Source: Winogradskyella vidalii | Lineage (GTDB): Bacteria; Bacteroidota; Bacteroidia; Flavobacteriales; Flavobacteriaceae | Reading direction: 5' to 3' | DNA length: 64,000 nucleotides | Assembly (NCBI RefSeq): GCF_013403955.1 | Contig: NZ_JABFDG010000001.1 | Span: forward strand, 1,426,001 to 1,490,000 | Shown: positions 35,513 to 44,552 of the stretch, piece after piece | Layout of the letters: each line of letters starts with the position of its first letter | How positions within the stretch are numbered: position 1 is the stretch's first letter | Notes under the pieces: generated by a model | Seen by the model: the letters and a program-made list of their open reading frames with translations, nothing else | Database searches by the model: none | What the model was told of the DNA's origin: nothing | Program-made: the position numbers and the translations under genes

Positions 35513-36676
35513 TTTTAGTGTAATTGAAAACGCAGTTCCTTCTTTAAGTGTGCTTTCTACTTCAATTTCGCCTTGTAAAGCTTCTACTTGGGTTTTAGTA
35601 ATGTATAATCCTATTCCTCTAGAATCTGAGCGGTCTGTACCATGAAAGGTTTTATACATTTCAAATATTTGATTTTTATACTTCGTCATATCTATACCAA
35701 TTCCATTATCAGAAATTAGAATTTTTATGGTTTCCTTAGTGTGAACGGATTGAATAACTATTTGAGATTTTTTACTCGGGTCTGAGTATTTTATTCCATT
35801 TGAGATTAAATTATATAATACGCTTTCTAAATACGATTTATTTGTGAATATCGCTTCATCTTTTCTTAGAGCGTTATGTATAGTAACCCCAAGTTTTTCA
35901 CTATTAATTTTTAAGCTTTCAACTATATTATCTGTGAGGTTGTACAGATTAACATGCTCATTTAGTTGATTGATATTAATTTTAGATTTGATACTCACAA
36001 TATCATCTAAATCGGCAATAGTTGTCGTTAAGGACTTAGAAATGGATTGTAAATGATCAATCAGTTCTACTTTTTCTTCTTCATTTTTAGCTTCATCATA
36101 AAATTCAAGGATACTTTTTAGGTTTCCAATATGTGTGTTTAAATTATGAGAAACAATATGTGTAAAACTATAGAGTCTTTTGTTCTGACTTGTTATGAGT
36201 TGAAGATTTTTTTGCAGTTGTTCTTCATTATATTTTGAAGTTGTGATATCCGTATGCGTACCAATAATACGCGAAGGGTTTCCCTTTGCATCGCGTTCTA
36301 TTACTTTTCCTTTATCTAAAATCCATTTGTAACTTCCATCTTTACATTGAATTCTGTAGGCTTTTTTGTAGAGGTCTATTGAACCATTTAATAGTGCTTT
36401 AAAATCACTGTAGTAAATGTCTTTGTCTTCTGGATGTACTTTTTTATCCCAAAATTCAGACGTGTTTTCTAATTCTTCTTTTTTATAACCAATGATTTGT
36501 TTTGATTCTTTAGAGTAAGAAACTTTATTGGTTGCAATGTTCCAATCCCATAGGCCAACACCAGATAATTCTAATGCTATTTTATGTTTCTGACTGTCTA
36601 GCGACTGGTCCGTAATCGTATTTTTTTTGTAAGTATTTAGAAAATAGTTTCTTAAGTTAAGAGTAGGAAATTTCAT
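35495..36676 (-). CDS. PAS domain sensor histidine kinase
   Basis: A 393-residue cytoplasmic histidine kinase. A PAS domain is at about 30-145 (GVGLWDWNIATNKVSYS then IGYKKEEL) with a PAC motif (QCKDGSYKWILDKG). The H-box-like segment is FTHIVSHNLNTHIGNLKSIL (about 171-190). The ATP-binding domain has N-box SNGIKYSDPSKK, G1 SDNGIGID and G2 DSRGIGLYITK. No membrane helix is present. No response regulator is adjacent, so it is an orphan. The PAS domain may bind a small ligand or redox cofactor. Confidence 0.9.
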   Translation of the reverse strand: MKFPTLNLRNYFLNTYKKNTITDQSLDSQKHKIALELSGVGLWDWNIATNKVSYSKESKQIIGYKKEELENTSEFWDKKVHPEDKDIYYSDFKALLNGSIDLYKKAYRIQCKDGSYKWILDKGKVIERDAKGNPSRIIGTHTDITTSKYNEEQLQKNLQLITSQNKRLYSFTHIVSHNLNTHIGNLKSILEFYDEAKNEEEKVELIDHLQSISKSLTTTIADLDDIVSIKSKININQLNEHVNLYNLTDNIVESLKINSEKLGVTIHNALRKDEAIFTNKSYLESVLYNLISNGIKYSDPSKKSQIVIQSVHTKETIKILISDNGIGIDMTKYKNQIFEMYKTFHGTDRSDSRGIGLYITKTQVEALQGEIEVESTLKEGTAFSITLKKQNAL

Positions 36677-36744
36677 AAGGCTTCACTTTATTTTAAGACA
36701 CTTTTTTAGAGATTGAGTCACAATAAAAATGCATAAATTTGATG

Positions 36745-37641
36745 TTATTTTCTTGGGTGAAATTTATTTAAAACCTCACTTAAATGAGAACGATTAACAT
36801 GCATATATATTTCAGTTGTGGTGATGCTTTCATGTCCCAGCATAAGTTGTATAGCTCTAAGGTCCGCACCATTTTCTAAGAGGTGAGTGGCGAAAGAATG
36901 TCTAAACGTATGTGGAGATACCGTTTTGTTTAATCCTATTTTCTCAACTAGTTGCTTTATGATGGTAAAAATCATAGCTCGTGTTAATTGTTTGCCGCGT
37001 CTATTTAGAAATAAAATATCTCTATGTAATTCATTGATGGGAATATGTGGTCGGATATCTTTCATATAGATAGAAATGTATTTTTTAGTTAAAGGACTTA
37101 TAGGTACAAAACGTTGTTTATCGCCTTTACCTGTGACTTTAATAAAATCTTCTTCAAAGAATAAATCAGATAGTTTAAGGTTGGTTAATTCGCTTACTCT
37201 TAAACCACAACTGTACAATGTTTCTATAATAGCTCTATTGCGTTCTCCTTGTGGTGTTGATAAGTCAATGCTTGTAATTAAAGTATCAATCTCTTCAACA
37301 GATAAGGTGTCTGGTAATTTTCTTCCTATTCTCGGAGAATCAACTAGGTCTAAAGGATTTGTTGTGCGATAGTTTTCAAAAATAAGATAATCAAAAAAAT
37401 TACGCAGTCCAGAGATTAAACGTGCTTGTGATCTTGGGTTAACGGATTTTGAAACCGAATAGATAAAATCTTTAATAACGGTGTGCTCAATCTCTATAGG
37501 CGAAATTTTAATAGACTGTTCTTCGAGAAAAAGCATGAGCTTTTTAATATCATAGCTATAATTAATAATAGAGTTTTTAGACAAGCCACGTTCAATCTGT
37601 AAATAGTGTTTATAATCTGCAAGTGCTTGTTGCCATTTCAT
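36745..37641 (-). CDS. xerD: Site-specific tyrosine recombinase XerD
   Basis: A 298-residue recombinase for chromosome-dimer resolution at dif. An N-terminal SAM-like core-binding domain (1-85) is followed by the catalytic domain with Arg148 (CGLRVSEL), Lys172 (GKGDKQRFV), His244 and Arg247 (SPHTFRHSFATHLL), His270 (LMLGHESI) and Tyr279 (TEIYMHV). All six catalytic residues are present. In Flavobacteria it is usually next to aroQ, as here except for an interposed barrel gene. No tRNA, repeats or integron gene are nearby, so it is housekeeping. Confidence 0.95.
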   Translation of the reverse strand: MKWQQALADYKHYLQIERGLSKNSIINYSYDIKKLMLFLEEQSIKISPIEIEHTVIKDFIYSVSKSVNPRSQARLISGLRNFFDYLIFENYRTTNPLDLVDSPRIGRKLPDTLSVEEIDTLITSIDLSTPQGERNRAIIETLYSCGLRVSELTNLKLSDLFFEEDFIKVTGKGDKQRFVPISPLTKKYISIYMKDIRPHIPINELHRDILFLNRRGKQLTRAMIFTIIKQLVEKIGLNKTVSPHTFRHSFATHLLENGADLRAIQLMLGHESITTTEIYMHVNRSHLSEVLNKFHPRK

Positions 37642-38008
37642 GCTTGAAAGTAATTTCTTGGCTTCTCAAATTAAGATAGCCATGGTTAACAAATATATCA
37701 ACTTTTAAAATTAACTATTTGTTATAAAATAAATAATGTCGTTAAGTAATTTTTATGATTGATTGTTTCGGTTTTTCTTTTGTTTAGTGTTAAAAATAAT
37801 GATGGATAGCGTGTGTTAAATTTCTTTTTTGTAGCAGAAAATACAAGTGTTTTTTAGTAGGATAGTTTTGAGCTAGTTAGGCTGTTCTTACGATTAAAAA
37901 AAATACTCGTCGATGAAATACGTTAAATTTTAACATTTCAGAGTATTTTCTAACTCATGTAAACAACTACTTTTGCCGACCAATTTAAACAAAAACAAAT
38001 TTTTAATT
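37642..38008. other. 367-base AT-rich intergenic region
   Basis: Divergent intergenic region between xerD and an outer-membrane protein gene, holding no reading frame or RNA I can support. It includes a -7 element TACTTTTG at 37968-37975, 33 bases before the barrel gene start; the matching upstream box is only TTTTC at 37946. The AT-richness is consistent with a regulatory spacer. Confidence 0.5.
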
Positions 38009-38629
38009 ATGAAAAAATTATTATTTAGAGCTGCAATTGCGGTATTAGGATTTACATCTTTAAGTGCACAAGAAGAAGTTAAAACTTTTGGTTTTACTGA
38101 AGGCGATATTTTCTTAGAAGGTAATATTGGTTTTGGTAGTGAAAATGACAAAAATACTGAGGAGAAATCTAGTAGCTTTAATATTAGCCCAAAATTAGGC
38201 TACTTTATGAGTGAAGATTTAGCTATTGGAGGTCGTGTATCTTTCAATTCTTATAAAGAAGAGGTTTTAGGTACAGATACAGTAGATGCCACTGGTTTTG
38301 GTGTTGGAGCTTTTGCGCGTTATTATTTTTTAGATTTAGGTGCGCGTTTTAAAACGTATACCGAATTTGGTATTGGTTATGACAGTAGAAAAAATAAAAT
38401 TGCTGATGTAACAGAAAATACTATTGGTGCTGGTTTAGATTTAGGTATCAATTATTTTGTAACTGAAAAAATTGCTTTAACATTTGGTTTAAAGAATGTA
38501 TTAGGATTTTCTTCAACAAAACTGGATACTGATGGGGCAGAAGCTGTTTCAAACTTTAACTTAGGTTTTGGAGATGTTGCTAACCCTTTTGGTGGTAATG
38601 CTGCTTTTGGTATCTTATTCAAGTTATAA
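38009..38629 (+). CDS. Outer-membrane beta-barrel protein, 206 aa
   Basis: A signal peptide (1-20, ending LSAQ) is followed by alternating beta-strands with Gly and aromatic residues (for example FLEGNIGFGSEN, FGVGAFARYYFLDLGARF, FTLGLKNVLGF type strands) ending in AAFGILFKL, the terminal aromatic-hydrophobic signature of small eight-strand barrels (OmpA-like/OMP_b-brl). The start is the ATG at 38009 because an in-frame upstream codon at 37973 lies in the promoter. A strong terminator follows. Confidence 0.82.
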   Translation: MKKLLFRAAIAVLGFTSLSAQEEVKTFGFTEGDIFLEGNIGFGSENDKNTEEKSSSFNISPKLGYFMSEDLAIGGRVSFNSYKEEVLGTDTVDATGFGVGAFARYYFLDLGARFKTYTEFGIGYDSRKNKIADVTENTIGAGLDLGINYFVTEKIALTFGLKNVLGFSSTKLDTDGAEAVSNFNLGFGDVANPFGGNAAFGILFKL

Positions 38630-38656
38630 GAACAACCCTTTATTATAGATATTAAA

Positions 38657-38683
38657 ACCGAAGCAAGCGCTTCGGTTTTTTTG
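38657..38683 (+). terminator. Terminator of the barrel gene
   Basis: ACCGAAGC-AAGC-GCTTCGGT perfect 8-bp hairpin followed by seven T, between the barrel gene and aroQ. Confidence 0.9.
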
Positions 38684-38710
38684 TGCATAGATTTTTAATA
38701 TCTTTACTTT

Positions 38711-39127
38711 ATGAAGCAACTTATCATAATTAATGGACCTAATTTAAATCTTTTAGGTAAACGTGAACCAGAGGTTTATGGTCACCAAACGTTTGAGGAT
38801 TATTTTGAAGTTTTAAAATTAAAATTTCCTAAGGTGTCAATAACCTATTTTCAATCTAATATTGAAGGTGAAATTATTGGTAAACTACAAGAGGTTGGGT
38901 TTTCTTATGATGGTGTTATTCTTAATGCTGCGGCTTATACACATACATCTGTTGGTATTGGTGATGCTGTAAAAGCAATTACAACACCTGTTGTAGAAGT
39001 TCATATTTCTAATACGCATTCTAGAGAAGATTTTAGACACCACTCTTACATTGCGGCAAATGCAAAGGGTGTTATTTTAGGATTTGGTTTACAAAGCTAT
39101 GATTTAGCTATTCAAAGTTTTATATAA
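38711..39127 (+). CDS. aroQ: 3-dehydroquinate dehydratase, type II
   Basis: A 138-residue enzyme that dehydrates 3-dehydroquinate in the shikimate pathway. It opens with LIIINGPNLNLLGKREPEVY (4-23), including the catalytic Tyr23. It also has QSNIEGEIIGKLQEV (about 48-62), ILNAAAYTHTSVGIGDAV (about 75-92) and VEVHISNTHSREDFRHHSY (about 98-116) with the catalytic His. Length is standard for the dodecameric type II enzyme. Confidence 0.97.
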   Translation: MKQLIIINGPNLNLLGKREPEVYGHQTFEDYFEVLKLKFPKVSITYFQSNIEGEIIGKLQEVGFSYDGVILNAAAYTHTSVGIGDAVKAITTPVVEVHISNTHSREDFRHHSYIAANAKGVILGFGLQSYDLAIQSFI

Positions 39128-39179
39128 TTTAGTTTTAAGCATTTCAGAAATATAAGTTACCTTAAAAGAAAATTTTGAT

Positions 39180-39662
39180 ATGAAAAACAGCCTTAAAGTC
39201 CTTTTGTGTTTTACTTTTTTATTCGGCATGTTAAGCTCATTAGCACAAACAGATTTTGGTGTTAAAGGAGGGCTTAATTATACCTTTTTTAAAGTTTCAG
39301 AAGGTAATTTTGGAAATTTTACGACAACAGAAACCGGTTATTACGGAGGTGTTTTTGCGGATATCGAAATTGAAGACAGTTTTGATTTGCAAGTAGAATT
39401 ACTTTACATCGGCTTAAATGACTTTAAATTCTTGAATGCGCCTATATATCTAAAGTATAAAATCTATGATAACTTTCATATCCTAGTAGGACCAAGTCTA
39501 AATTATTTTTTTGATTTTTTTAATGCGAAACTTAAAATTAGAGCCGATTTAGGATTGGCTTATAATTTGACTCCAGATTTAGATGTCCATATGAAATATG
39601 TTATTGGTTTTAATGAAATTTCTCCAAATGGTGTGTTTTTAGGTGTGGGCTTTAAACTTTAA
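39180..39662 (+). CDS. Outer-membrane beta-barrel protein, 160 aa
   Basis: A signal peptide (1-22, ending SLAQ) is followed by a small barrel with strands such as FGVKGGLNYTFFKVSEG, GYYGGVFADIEIEDSFDLQV and VHMKYVIGFNEI, ending in GVFLGVGFKL. It belongs to the OMP_b-brl/PorT-like group of small eight-strand barrels. It lies 52 bases after aroQ and may be read through from it. It is paralogous in style to the 213-aa protein that follows, sharing KGGLNY/KGGVNF starts. Confidence 0.8.
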   Translation: MKNSLKVLLCFTFLFGMLSSLAQTDFGVKGGLNYTFFKVSEGNFGNFTTTETGYYGGVFADIEIEDSFDLQVELLYIGLNDFKFLNAPIYLKYKIYDNFHILVGPSLNYFFDFFNAKLKIRADLGLAYNLTPDLDVHMKYVIGFNEISPNGVFLGVGFKL

Positions 39663-39841
39663 AATACGTGCTATATTCACATATGAGTCAATTATTTTTT
39701 TAATTGCGTTGACCATTTATTTAAACATTCCCGATTGATTTTACTGTAAAATCTTAATCTTGTTAAACTGCTGTTAAGTCCTATTGTTAAAGGGGTTATG
39801 GCTTTTAGATTTGTTGTTTTAACCCAAATAAAACAAGATTA

Positions 39842-40483
39842 ATGATGAAAAATTTAATTGTATTTACAACAGCCTTTTTATTTATATTTACAACTGGTTA
39901 TGCACAATCAGATTCGAGTACTATTCAACTAGGAGCAAAGGGAGGTGTGAACTTCTCTAAGTTAAGTGGAGACGATTTTGATGATGTTGATTCAAGAACA
40001 AGTTTTAATGTTGGTTTAGTAGCCGAAATTCCACTTTCTGAAAGAATCTCTTTTCAACCAGAAGTCTTTTACTCAGGTCAAGGTTTTGATATTTTAGAAC
40101 GTGATCAAGATAACGTTTTTGATACCGACCAAAATATAGAATATCAACTAGATTACATTCAAGTTCCATTATTGCTTAAAGCATACCTTGTTAAAGGATT
40201 AAGTGTTGAAGCAGGACCACAATTCGGATTTAAAATTCATGAAGAATTTGATTCAGAACCAACCTCAGATGGTGGTGATTTAGAAATTGATGAGGATGAC
40301 TCTTATGTCAAAGATTTTGATACAAGTGTTGCGCTTGGTACATCTTATAAATTTGATAATGGTTTCTTTTTAAGTGCACGTTACACGTTAGGTTTAACAA
40401 GTATTTTTGAAGACGATACTTTTTTTGAAGATGTTGATGGTAAAAATGAAGTATGGCAATTTGGTTTAGGTTTTATGTTCTAA
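39842..40483 (+). CDS. PorT family outer-membrane protein (OMP_b-brl)
   Basis: A signal peptide (1-22, ending TGYAQS) precedes a barrel with the hallmark LGAKGGVNFSKLSGDDF (about 30-46), the strand FQPEVFYSGQGF (about 75-86), YIQVPLLLKAYLVKG (about 104-118) and SVEAGPQFGFKI. These match the outer-membrane beta-barrel group called PorT-family. Acidic loops (SDGGDLEIDEDDSYVKD) probably face outward. It is preceded by a second in-frame ATG three bases downstream. The role is structural or transport; the true T9SS PorT identity is not certain. Confidence 0.8.
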   Translation: MMKNLIVFTTAFLFIFTTGYAQSDSSTIQLGAKGGVNFSKLSGDDFDDVDSRTSFNVGLVAEIPLSERISFQPEVFYSGQGFDILERDQDNVFDTDQNIEYQLDYIQVPLLLKAYLVKGLSVEAGPQFGFKIHEEFDSEPTSDGGDLEIDEDDSYVKDFDTSVALGTSYKFDNGFFLSARYTLGLTSIFEDDTFFEDVDGKNEVWQFGLGFMF

Positions 40484-40508
40484 TTTAAAATCTACATAAT
40501 TATAGCAT

Positions 40509-40540
40509 AAAGGTTCCAGAATTTTCTGGAACCTTTTTTT
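40509..40540 (+). terminator. Terminator of the PorT-family gene
   Basis: AAAGGTTCCAGA and TCTGGAACCTTT form a 12-bp stem with a four-base loop, followed by T residues, 26 bases after the stop. Confidence 0.88.
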
Positions 40541-40752
40541 ATGGTGTTTTAAAAGAATTATAAGGCGTCTGTTTTTATTAACCTGAAAGATTACTGTGTT
40601 TAAAAAGCTGATTTAAAGTTGTATTACGACTACACAAGTATCAATAAGTTACATTTTAATCCCTTTCATTACATTACAATATAGTAATTGTCAGTGTATA
40701 TATGCTCATTAATTCGTGATATACATATAATTATAGTTGAAATATATGGTAT

Positions 40753-40795
40753 AAAAAAAAGTGATTCAGATAACAATCAGAATCACTTTTTTTTT
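40753..40795. terminator. Bidirectional terminator between OMP gene and lpdA
   Basis: AAAAAAAAGTGATTC pairs with GAATCACTTTTTTTT across a loop of 12 bases. On the minus strand it is the terminator of lpdA, following the tandem repeat. Confidence 0.8.
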
Positions 40796-40803
40796 AATTT
40801 ATT

Positions 40804-40880
40804 CTAGCTTCTAGCTTCTAGCTTCTAGCTTCTAGCTTCTAGCTTCTAGCTTCTAGCTTCTAGCTTCTAGCTTCTAGCTT
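40804..40880. repeat. Perfect tandem repeat, 11 copies of CTAGCTT
   Basis: Seventy-seven bases made only of CTAGCTT units, without any mismatch. It overlaps the first two bases of the lpdA stop codon (minus strand) and reads AAGCTAG in the mRNA 3' end, ahead of the terminator hairpin. It is a simple-sequence microsatellite prone to slippage. Seven bases is not a codon multiple, but it lies outside the reading frame so a change of copy number would not disturb the protein. Confidence 0.98.
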
Positions 40881-42255
40881 AAAGGTGAATCACTTCATCG
40901 TAAGCATCAGCAACAGCTTCCATAACTGCTTCACTCATTGTTGGGTGAGGGTGAACTGTTTTTAATACTTCATGTCCTGTAGTTTCAAGTTTACGGCCTA
41001 AAACAGCTTCTGCAATCATATCGGTAACTCCAGCACCAATCATATGGCAACCTAACCATTCACCATATTTAGCATCAAAAATAACTTTTACAAAGCCATC
41101 TTTAGCGCCACTTGCACTTGCTTTACCTGATGCAGAGAATGGAAATTTACCAACTTTAATATCTAAGCCTTGTTCTTTAGCCTTAGCTTCAGTTAAACCA
41201 ACACTAGCAACTTCAGGAGAACAATAAGTACAACCAGGAATGTTACCATAGTCTAAAGCTTCGACATGCTGACCTGCAATTTTTTCTACACAAAGAATAC
41301 CTTCAGCAGAAGCCACGTGTGCTAAAGCTTGTCCAGGTGTTACATCTCCAATAGCATAATAACCTGGGATGTTAGTTTGGTAAAAATCATTAACTAATAT
41401 TTTATCTCTATCAACAGCAATACCAACATCTTCTAAACCAATATTTTCGATATTAGATTTAATACCAACAGCAGATAATACAATATCAGCTTCTAATACT
41501 TCTTCGCCTTTTTTAGTTTTAATTGTTGCTTTTACGCCAGATCCAGATGTGTCAACAGAAGTTACTTCTGCAGAAGTCATAATCTTTATTCCAGATTTTT
41601 TAAAGCTACGTTCTAATTGCTTAGAGACATCATCATCCTCAACAGGAACAATTTTATCTAAATACTCTACAATAGTCACTTCAGTTCCCATTGAGTTATA
41701 GAAATAAGCAAATTCAACACCTATAGCTCCAGAACCCACAACAATCATTTTCTTAGGTTGTTTGTCTAAAGTCATAGCCTGTCTGTAGCCAATTACTTTT
41801 TTACCATCTTGAGGTAAGCTAGGTAATTCACGAGAACGTGCCCCAGTAGCAACAATAATGTGGTCTGCAGAATATTCAGTACCATCGACATCTACTTTTT
41901 TTCCAGATTTTAATTTTCCAAATCCTTCAATAACGTCAATTTTGTTCTTTTTCATTAAGAACTTTACGCCATTACTCATACCATCAGCAACACCGCGACT
42001 TCGTTTAACAACGGCCTCAAAATCGTGCTCAGCACCATCAACTTTTAAACCGTAATCGCCTGCATGTTTAAGGTATTCAAAAACCTGTGCAGATTTTAAA
42101 AGTGCTTTAGTTGGGATACATCCCCAATTTAAACACACGCCTCCAAGGTTTTCTTTTTCAATAACAGCGGTTTTAAATCCTAGTTGTGAAGCTCTAATTG
42201 CAGTTACGTAGCCTCCAGGACCACTTCCTAATACTATAATGTCGTATTTACTCAT
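40879..42255 (-). CDS. lpdA: Dihydrolipoyl dehydrogenase (E3)
   Basis: A 458-residue flavoenzyme re-oxidising dihydrolipoamide in pyruvate and 2-oxoglutarate dehydrogenase. An FAD-binding GSGPGGYVTAIRA (10-22) and the redox disulfide GGVCLNWGCIPTKALL with Cys41 and Cys46 are seen. An NAD-binding GSGAIGVEFAYFY is near 175-187, and the C-terminal active His437/Glu442 lie in HPHPTMSEAV. No other complex component is adjacent. The 11-copy repeat sits at its stop codon. Confidence 0.97.
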   Translation of the reverse strand: MSKYDIIVLGSGPGGYVTAIRASQLGFKTAVIEKENLGGVCLNWGCIPTKALLKSAQVFEYLKHAGDYGLKVDGAEHDFEAVVKRSRGVADGMSNGVKFLMKKNKIDVIEGFGKLKSGKKVDVDGTEYSADHIIVATGARSRELPSLPQDGKKVIGYRQAMTLDKQPKKMIVVGSGAIGVEFAYFYNSMGTEVTIVEYLDKIVPVEDDDVSKQLERSFKKSGIKIMTSAEVTSVDTSGSGVKATIKTKKGEEVLEADIVLSAVGIKSNIENIGLEDVGIAVDRDKILVNDFYQTNIPGYYAIGDVTPGQALAHVASAEGILCVEKIAGQHVEALDYGNIPGCTYCSPEVASVGLTEAKAKEQGLDIKVGKFPFSASGKASASGAKDGFVKVIFDAKYGEWLGCHMIGAGVTDMIAEAVLGRKLETTGHEVLKTVHPHPTMSEAVMEAVADAYDEVIHL

Positions 42256-42515
42256 GGGTAAGTTTTTTAATGAAATTTGTAGTCACAAAAATAAGAAATT
42301 TCAGAAAGATAACGTTAATTTTTTGAGGTATTAAATTGTAAAAATAGGTGTTTTTATTTGCGATTAAATTAATATCTGGTTCGTGTTTGTATTTTTTTTA
42401 ATCAAAATTCTTTCTAAATCGTTTTCGACATTTTCACCTATAAAATTTAATTGAGCTACGATTATTGGATTAACGATTTTAATAAGTTAGATTCACAAGA
42501 ACAAATGCATTAAGT

Positions 42516-43007
42516 TTATTCATTAGAAGGAACAAATTCTAAAGCAACACCATTTACACAATGACGCTCTCCTGTAGTTTCTTTTGGTCCATCATTAAAA
42601 ACATGCCCTAAATGACCACCACAGTTTGCGCAATGTTCTTCAACTCTCGTATAACCTATTTTGTTATCTGTGCTAAAGGCGACATTGCCTTCAATTACAC
42701 GGTCAAAACTTGGCCAACCACTACCTGAATCATATTTATGTTTACTTTCAAATAATGGCGTATTACAAGCGGCACAATGGTAAGTACCCTTGTCGTAGTT
42801 TTTGTTTAAGGGACTAGAAAAAGCGCGTTCTGTTCCAGCTTCTCGCAATACATAATATTGTTTTTCTGTAAGTTCAGCTTTCCACTCGGCTTCAGTTTTG
42901 GTAATGTTGAACGTTGCTTTTTCACTTTCTGAAGTTTTGTTTTTTTGAGCAGAACCGTTGCAGCTGTATAAAGCTACAATTAAACTCATTATAAGAATTT
43001 TTTTCAT
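42516..43007 (-). CDS. msrB: Peptide methionine-(R)-S-oxide reductase, lipoprotein form
   Basis: A 163-residue MsrB that repairs methionine-R-sulfoxide. A lipoprotein signal ends with ALYSC (Cys16), so it acts in the periplasm or on the outer face. Zinc ligands are Cys78, Cys81, Cys126 and Cys129. The catalytic Cys150 is in RHCVNGVALEF. The motif SGSGWPSF (94-101) is typical. It is a single gene upstream of lpdA with 260 bases between them. Confidence 0.95.
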   Translation of the reverse strand: MKKILIMSLIVALYSCNGSAQKNKTSESEKATFNITKTEAEWKAELTEKQYYVLREAGTERAFSSPLNKNYDKGTYHCAACNTPLFESKHKYDSGSGWPSFDRVIEGNVAFSTDNKIGYTRVEEHCANCGGHLGHVFNDGPKETTGERHCVNGVALEFVPSNE

Positions 43008-43144
43008 TTTTTAGAGATTGTAAAAGTTAATTTATTTAATGAGTCGTATTAAGCTTTGTTTAATTACTAATATCTTTCAATTTATTTGCGAATAGCATAA
43101 TTTTTATGAAAAAAAATTGCTAAATTTATGGACAAAAATTGTAA

Positions 43145-44548
43145 ATGAAGATATTCCATCTAAGTGCCGAATGTTATCCTATAGCTAAAATTGGAGGCTT
43201 GGCAGATGTTGTTGGTGCTTTGCCAAAATACCAAAATGAGGTTGGTGAGGCTAGTGCTGTAATCATGCCATTTTACAATAATGAATTTACCAAGAATCAT
43301 GAGTTTGAAACAATTTTTAATAGTGAACTTTATCTTGGAAATGCGGTCTATCCTTATCGTGTATTAAAAGCTTTAGATAGCAATTTAGATTTTGAAGTAT
43401 TTTTTATTGATGTTGAAGAATTACTTTATAAAACATATGTGTATTCTAACGATGATATTGATCGCTTTTTAGCCTTTCAGATAGCGGCTTTAGATTGGAT
43501 TTTAACTCTAGAACATCAACCCGATATTCTACATTGTCATGATCATCATACCGGGTTAATTCCATTCATGACTCAAGAATCCTATAAATATGAATCACTA
43601 AATAAAATACCAGTGATCACTACCATTCATAATGCACAATACCAAGGTTGGATGTCATATAAGCATCTTTATAAAATCCCTCAGTTTAGTATGGAAAACA
43701 TTGGGTTGTTAGATTGGGATAAGATGATTAATCCGCTTGCTGCAGCCATTAAATGTGCTTGGAGAGTGACTACTGTTTCGCCGAGCTATATGGAGGAACT
43801 TAAGCATAATGCCAATGGATTAGAACATCTTTTAGCGCATGAAAGTGCTAAAACAGAGGGGATTTTAAATGGTATAGATACCGACGTATGGAACCCTGAA
43901 ACTGATGATTTTATTATTAAAAACTATAGCAAAACCTCCGTAAAATCTGGTAAAAAAGAAAATAAAAAGTGGCTTTGTAAAACGTTTAATCTCGATGAGA
44001 ACAAACCTTTAATAGCCTTTATAGGACGCTTGGTTGGTGAGAAAGGCGCTGAACTATTACCTGAAGTTTTTCATAATATCATGCAAAACAAAGAAGCAAA
44101 TATTCTTTTATTGGGTTCTGGTCTTAAAGAAACAGAAGCACAACTTAGTCATTTAAAAACATTACATCATGAAAATTATAATGTTTTTATTGGCTATGAT
44201 GAAAAGCTGTCTCATATTATCTATGCAGGAGCCGATTTTTTATTAATGCCATCGCGCGTAGAACCTTGTGGACTTAATCAAATGTATTGTTTAAGATATG
44301 GAACTGTTCCTGTAGTTCGTAGCATAGGCGGTCTTAAAGATACTGTTGTGGATATCGATAATCATGGTTTCGGAATCTGCCATAATGAAGTCGCTGTTCA
44401 CGATATCGTATTCGCAATTAATCGCGCATTAGAATTCTATAAAGACCAAACTAAATTTAATGCTAATAGAAAACACATCATGAGTATTGATCACTCTTGG
44501 AAAGCCTCAGCAAATGCATATATAAACCTATACAATTCAATAAACTAA
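43145..44548 (+). CDS. glgA: Glycogen synthase (ADP-glucose type)
   Basis: A 467-residue GT5 glycosyltransferase that elongates glycogen from ADP-glucose. The N-terminal KIGGLADVVGALPKYQ (15-30) is the ADP-glucose binding KxGGL motif. The second Rossmann domain has IAFIGRLVGEKGAELL, and FLLMPSRVEPCGLNQMYCLR carries the EX7E element. Length is standard. It is the first gene of a glgA-glgC-glgB operon, four bases before glgC. Confidence 0.96.
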   Translation: MKIFHLSAECYPIAKIGGLADVVGALPKYQNEVGEASAVIMPFYNNEFTKNHEFETIFNSELYLGNAVYPYRVLKALDSNLDFEVFFIDVEELLYKTYVYSNDDIDRFLAFQIAALDWILTLEHQPDILHCHDHHTGLIPFMTQESYKYESLNKIPVITTIHNAQYQGWMSYKHLYKIPQFSMENIGLLDWDKMINPLAAAIKCAWRVTTVSPSYMEELKHNANGLEHLLAHESAKTEGILNGIDTDVWNPETDDFIIKNYSKTSVKSGKKENKKWLCKTFNLDENKPLIAFIGRLVGEKGAELLPEVFHNIMQNKEANILLLGSGLKETEAQLSHLKTLHHENYNVFIGYDEKLSHIIYAGADFLLMPSRVEPCGLNQMYCLRYGTVPVVRSIGGLKDTVVDIDNHGFGICHNEVAVHDIVFAINRALEFYKDQTKFNANRKHIMSIDHSWKASANAYINLYNSIN

Positions 44549-44552
44549 CAAC

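Noticed and set aside
36745..37641. XerD-like recombinase as a mobile-element integrase
   Set aside because: All catalytic residues and length match housekeeping XerD; no attachment repeats, tRNA or cargo genes are near it.
40804..40880. Possible CRISPR array
   Set aside because: Units are 7 bases and directly adjacent, with no spacers and no cas genes, so it is a simple tandem repeat.
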